Shown: in pieces, positions 5,876-7,509 of the stretch
Layout of the letters: every line of letters starts with the position of its first letter
Position numbering within the stretch: position 1 is the first letter of the stretch
Source: Clostridiales bacterium
GTDB taxonomy: Bacteria > Bacillota > Clostridia > Monoglobales > Monoglobaceae
DNA length: 7,509 nucleotides
Direction of reading: 5' to 3'
NCBI GenBank assembly: GCA_016303265.1
Contig: JAEDLZ010000068.1
Coordinates: 1 to 7,509 of the forward strand
Position numbers and translations under genes: made by a program
Notes under the pieces: model-generated
Told to the model about the DNA's origin: nothing
Seen by the model: only the letters and a program-made list of their open reading frames with translations
The model's database searches: none

Positions 5876-5941
5876 AGTGATTTATTTCGTTTAGTTAAAT
5901 ACTCTGCGAAAATTTAGCACTCATTCTGGGTGCTTTTTTTG
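5876..5941 (+). ncRNA. Candidate small RNA of about 65 nt
   Basis: Between the promoter at 5840-5869 and the terminator at 5917-5941 there is room only for a short RNA starting near 5876. It can fold into a first stem (TTTCG 5885-5889 with CGAAA 5907-5911) and the terminator stem. A 15-codon frame (MSSDLFRLVKYSAKI) begins at 5870, upstream of the expected start site and without an RBS, so I do not call it. The RNA's 3' part is antisense to the last codons of the SLOG remnant. No known RNA family is recognised. Confidence 0.4.
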
Positions 5942-6386
5942 TTTTCAAAAGCACTGATTATAGTCCTCTTTTCAGCTGTTGCATACTCATAAGCTCATGT
6001 TGTACCACTGTTAGATTGATAATCAAACAAATCTCTTTTGCTGTTTTTCCGTCCGGAAGGCATATAGCTTTCATCATAGCGAATAACACAGTAACCGCTG
6101 TTATCAATTGTTTCATAATTGCGTTCAACATACGCCGCCTTATCGGCGTTAATCATCCGCTCCGGATAATATGTATGATCGTCCCTCTCTAAAAGATATG
6201 ATGTGTAGTCTTCAACAATATGAAGAAACTCCGCCATCACACAGATTCGTCTGATGTGAGGGTGCTTCATTTTAAGTTCTGTAACAACCGCCAGACATAA
6301 CTTGTCAAACGGCTCTTGCTTCCGCAAAGAAAAGCATAAAATTTTTTATTTCTGTGACCAAAGAAACAAGCAGTATAACATTTCAT
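5914..6386 (-). pseudogene. Degraded SLOG-family protein gene
   Basis: On the minus strand an ATG at 6386 begins MKCYTACFFGHRN, the start of Clostridia SLOG (Rossmann-like, nucleotide-binding) proteins. It jumps at once to FLCGSKS, so about 25 family residues are missing. Near 6310 the frame shifts by one base: GSKSR continues in the next frame as FDKLCLAVVTELKMKHPHIR, then YVERNYETIDNSGYCVIRYD and GRKNSKRDLFDYQSNSGT. A TGA at 5995-5997 then stops the frame exactly where family-like sequence goes on (AYEYATAEKRTIISAF), with the next stop at 5914-5916. Thus it has three independent lesions: an internal deletion, a frameshift and a nonsense codon. Intact relatives may sense nucleotides or nucleic-acid ligands, but the true ligand is not settled. 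The minus-strand promoter at 6420-6448 is well kept. Lesions were called by memory of the family, so an alignment could change details. Confidence 0.72.
5917..5941 (+). terminator. Intrinsic terminator of the short transcript
   Basis: AGCACTC (5917-5923) pairs with GGGTGCT (5929-5935) over seven positions including one G-U, with a 5-base loop, and leads into seven T. The same bases encode the end of the SLOG remnant on the other strand. Confidence 0.8.
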
Positions 6387-6419
6387 CAAGAACACATCCA
6401 CATAAATTCTTTTTGAAAT

Positions 6420-6448
6420 ATTATACAATAAATTTTGCAACAAATCAA
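6420..6448 (-). promoter_or_regulatory. Sigma-A promoter of the SLOG remnant
   Basis: On the minus strand TTGATT (6448-6443) and a perfect TATAAT (6425-6420) are 17 bases apart. The start site would be near 6413, 27 bases before the ATG at 6386. This start codon is preferred over an earlier in-frame ATG at 6473, which lies upstream of the promoter. Confidence 0.7.
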
Positions 6449-6481
6449 TACTATTAGTTATGTTGTATTCCATTTAGTTTG

Positions 6482-6510
6482 TTTATAATATTATTCATTT
6501 TATCTATACT
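6482..6510 (+). promoter_or_regulatory. Probable promoter of the XRE regulator
   Basis: TATACT (6505-6510) is a five-of-six -10. TTTATA (6482-6487), 17 bases upstream, is a four-of-six -35. Start of transcription would be near 6517, inside the dyad at 6516-6534, which suits self-repression. The -35 is weak enough that help from an activator is possible. Confidence 0.55.
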
Positions 6511-6515
6511 AATAG

Positions 6516-6534
6516 TGATAGAGATTGACTATCA
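6516..6534 (+). promoter_or_regulatory. Dyad operator candidate for XRE autoregulation
   Basis: TGATAG and CTATCA are perfect 6-bp arms separated by AGATTGA. The 19-bp site covers the likely start of transcription and abuts the AGGAGGT ribosome binding site (6534-6540). XRE proteins usually bind such dyads as dimers in their own promoters; that it is the binding site here is inferred. Confidence 0.55.
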
Positions 6535-6546
6535 GGAGGTAGTAAG

Positions 6547-6873
6547 ATGAAATTAGATACCATAGGTAAAAATATTAGAAAATATAGAAATCAACGAAAT
6601 TTGAGACAGGATCAATTGGCCGAAAAAACTGATTTGAGTACAAATTATATAGGAATGATTGAAAGAGGAGAAAAAATACCGGCGCTTGAAACTTTTCTCA
6701 AGATTGCAAATGCTCTTGAAGTTTCGGCAGACATGCTACTTGCCGATGTTTTGTATACTAATTACGCCGTAAAGGATTCCCTTCTTGCAGATAAACTTGA
6801 TAAATTGAGCTCAGACGAAAGAGCTAAAATTTACGATGTCATAGACACTATGATTAAACATTCTTCAAACTAA
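6547..6873 (+). CDS. XRE-family transcriptional regulator
   Basis: This 108-residue DNA-binding protein has the Cro/C1-type five-helix domain at residues about 6-62: IGKNIRKYRNQRNLRQDQLA, helix 3 STNYIGMIERGEK, then IPALETFLKIANALEVSAD. A C-terminal helical part (about 70-105, LADKLDKLSSDERAKIYDVI) probably serves dimerisation. The ATG at 6547 follows AGGAGGT (6534-6540) with six bases between. A dyad operator and a two-way terminator frame it as a single-gene unit. The divergent neighbour is the broken SLOG gene, so a former regulator-target pair is possible. No metallopeptidase domain or toxin partner is present. Such orphan regulators are common in mobile-element remnants. Its frame is intact. 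Confidence 0.88.
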   Translation: MKLDTIGKNIRKYRNQRNLRQDQLAEKTDLSTNYIGMIERGEKIPALETFLKIANALEVSADMLLADVLYTNYAVKDSLLADKLDKLSSDERAKIYDVIDTMIKHSSN

Positions 6874-6877
6874 AAAA

Positions 6878-6908
6878 AGCGCCGAGGTTTTAATGCCCCG
6901 GCGCTTTT
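6878..6908. terminator. Bidirectional terminator
   Basis: AGCGCCG (6878-6884) pairs with CGGCGCT (6899-6905), plus GG with CC one unpaired position inward. A four-T run follows on the plus strand, and on the minus strand seven T come from the A run at 6872-6878. It ends the XRE gene from the left and a minus-strand frame stopping at 6911 from the right. Confidence 0.88.
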
Positions 6909-6910
6909 GT

Positions 6911-7042
6911 TTATTCAAAATAATTCTTTATTTCTTCTGCAATTAACTTTTGAAGCGACGAGCGGCTTCCATGCTGCATGGTTGCCTTTGGTGCGTAAAT
7001 CGTCAAATTAACCGTTTGAGCGGTTTTTTCGAACCGCCCCGT
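6911..7042 (-). pseudogene. Orphan 3' end of an unidentified minus-strand gene
   Basis: A minus-strand frame of 43 codons ends in TAA (6911-6913), just before the two-way terminator. It reads TVNLTIYAPKATMQHGSRSS, then a helix-like LQKLIAEEIKNYFE ending. The codons look like real coding sequence and the terminator position fits a gene end. Upstream in the same frame are stops at 7043 and 7127. Another minus frame across about 7010-7185 (containing KEAVLTIGILTSGKPILLHN) looks coding-like without a good start codon. The most likely reading is a gene decayed by frameshifts; I do not recognise the family. It could be non-coding sequence that happens to be open. Confidence 0.3.
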
Positions 7043-7297
7043 TCATTCCGAATTCCTGAAGACACGCACAGAGGAAACCTGCGAATTCCCGTTGGTTGTT
7101 GTGAAGTAATATCGGCTTGCCCGATGTTAAAATTCCGATAGTGAGAACCGCCTCCTTACCTTCACCGTCAAATCCGAAGTATCACGGAAAAATTTTTGCG
7201 TTTTTAACGAGCCGTATGCGGTTTTTGATTATTATGAAAACAACAAGGCTTTGGGGTACCCGACCGCAATCTTTGATTGCGTTATCGGGTCGGGTTC
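7043..7297. other. Region without a clear gene, between pdxT and the orphan frame
   Basis: There is no open frame with a start site and RBS here. It holds 6-bp dyads GCGGTT/AACCGC (7020-7025, 7032-7037) and TATCGG/CCGATA (7110-7115, 7135-7140). It also holds the larger hairpin at 7258-7295. A minus-strand AAGGAGG near 7148-7154 has no start codon at the right distance, again as if a gene had been disrupted. Confidence 0.4.
7258..7295. repeat. Two-part hairpin just after the pdxT stop
   Basis: ACCCGACC (7258-7265) pairs with GGTCGGGT (7288-7295), and inside it GCAATC (7266-7271) pairs with GATTGC (7275-7280), with a 7-base bulge on the 3' side. It starts three bases after the pdxT stop on the minus strand. 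No T run follows on that strand, so it is more likely an RNA 3'-end stabiliser or imperfect terminator than a classic one. Confidence 0.5.
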
Positions 7298-7509
7298 TTA
7301 TTTCCTATTTTCCGCCAGGCTTAAAAAATGTTCGTGAATTCTTGTATCCTCGCCCAATTCCGGGTGAAATGCCAGTCCGATTTGGTTTTTATACTCAACC
7401 GCAACAATTTTACCGTCTGCCCTGCCCAAAATGTCAACATCATTGCGGGCTTCTTCAATATATGGCGCACGGATAAATATCATGTCAAACTTTCCGTAGC
7501 CCTTCAGCT
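7298..7509 (-). CDS. pdxT: Pyridoxal 5'-phosphate synthase glutaminase subunit, C-terminal part
   Basis: PdxT releases ammonia from glutamine and passes it to PdxS, which makes pyridoxal phosphate (vitamin B6) in the cytoplasm. The 70 visible residues are the C-terminal third of a roughly 190-residue enzyme. They include the family block FIRAPYIEEARNDVDIL, then GKIVAVEYKNQIGLAFHPEL with the His and Glu of the class I glutaminase triad, and DTRIHEHFLSL near the end. The catalytic Cys and the N-terminus lie beyond the right edge. An ATG in this piece (7483) is internal, not the start. The stop is at 7298-7300. pdxS would be expected upstream, outside the window. The gene looks intact as far as seen and marks ordinary chromosomal sequence on the right. 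Confidence 0.93.
   Translation of the reverse strand, partial: LKGYGKFDMIFIRAPYIEEARNDVDILGRADGKIVAVEYKNQIGLAFHPELGEDTRIHEHFLSLAENRK

Noticed and set aside
5870..5917. A 15-codon frame starting at ATG 5870 after the promoter.
   Set aside because: The ATG directly follows the -10 and would lie upstream of the transcription start; there is no ribosome binding site.
6267..6473. A 68-codon minus-strand frame starting at ATG 6473 as a full gene.
   Set aside because: Its start lies upstream of the likely promoter at 6420-6448, and its second half is the frameshifted end of the SLOG start; the remnant is better read from 6386.
7117..7476. A 119-codon plus-strand frame across the right edge.
   Set aside because: It overlaps pdxT on the other strand, which has clear family motifs, and it has no RBS.

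Overview
The window looks like a moderately AT-rich chromosomal stretch from a low-GC Gram-positive anaerobe, most likely a gut Clostridia (Oscillospiraceae/Lachnospiraceae type). This rests on strong AGGAGG-type ribosome binding sites, sigma-A promoters, T-run terminators, a DUF6017-like Rep protein, a MobL/MobP3-like relaxase and an ECF sigma gene with a family-typical overlapping partner. The species cannot be named from the sequence.

Layout. (1) 1-80 is the 3' part of a tRNA-Ser(GCU), followed by its terminator. (2) 298-3101 is a mobilisation module: a replication-initiator-like protein, a 400-bp non-coding region with dyads and repeats (oriT candidate), a relaxase, a ribbon-helix-helix protein, a possible 15-residue peptide and a terminator. 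There is no integrase and no second full tRNA end in the window, so this is either one end of a larger integrated element or a remnant. (3) 3147-4802 is an ECF sigma factor behind an excellent promoter, then a 34-residue stub of its usual downstream partner, then the C-terminal half of a LuxR/MalT-like regulator that has lost its ATPase part. (4) 4835-5749 encodes a secreted beta-helix-like surface protein with no anchor, apparently truncated. (5) 5840-5941 is a compact promoter-to-terminator unit that could make a RNA of about 65 nt, antisense to the 3' end of a broken SLOG-family gene on the minus strand (5914-6386). (6) 6547-6873 is an intact XRE regulator, divergent from the SLOG remnant, with a dyad between its promoter and start codon. 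(7) 6878-6908 is a two-way terminator, then an orphan minus-strand reading-frame end and, at the right edge, the C-terminal part of pdxT (minus strand), an ordinary vitamin B6 gene.

The genes do not form one obvious pathway. The strongest theme is decay: the sigma partner, the LuxR regulator, the surface protein, the SLOG gene and the frame at 6911-7042 all look cut or frameshifted, while rep, relaxase, RHH, sigma and XRE genes look intact. This is what a hotspot beside a tRNA gene with repeated insertion and deletion would look like. I found no CRISPR array, transposase, toxin-antitoxin pair or clearly new defence system. The least explained signals are the short transcript unit near 5.9 kb and the hairpins that overlap ribosome binding sites at about 3.06 and 3.25 kb.
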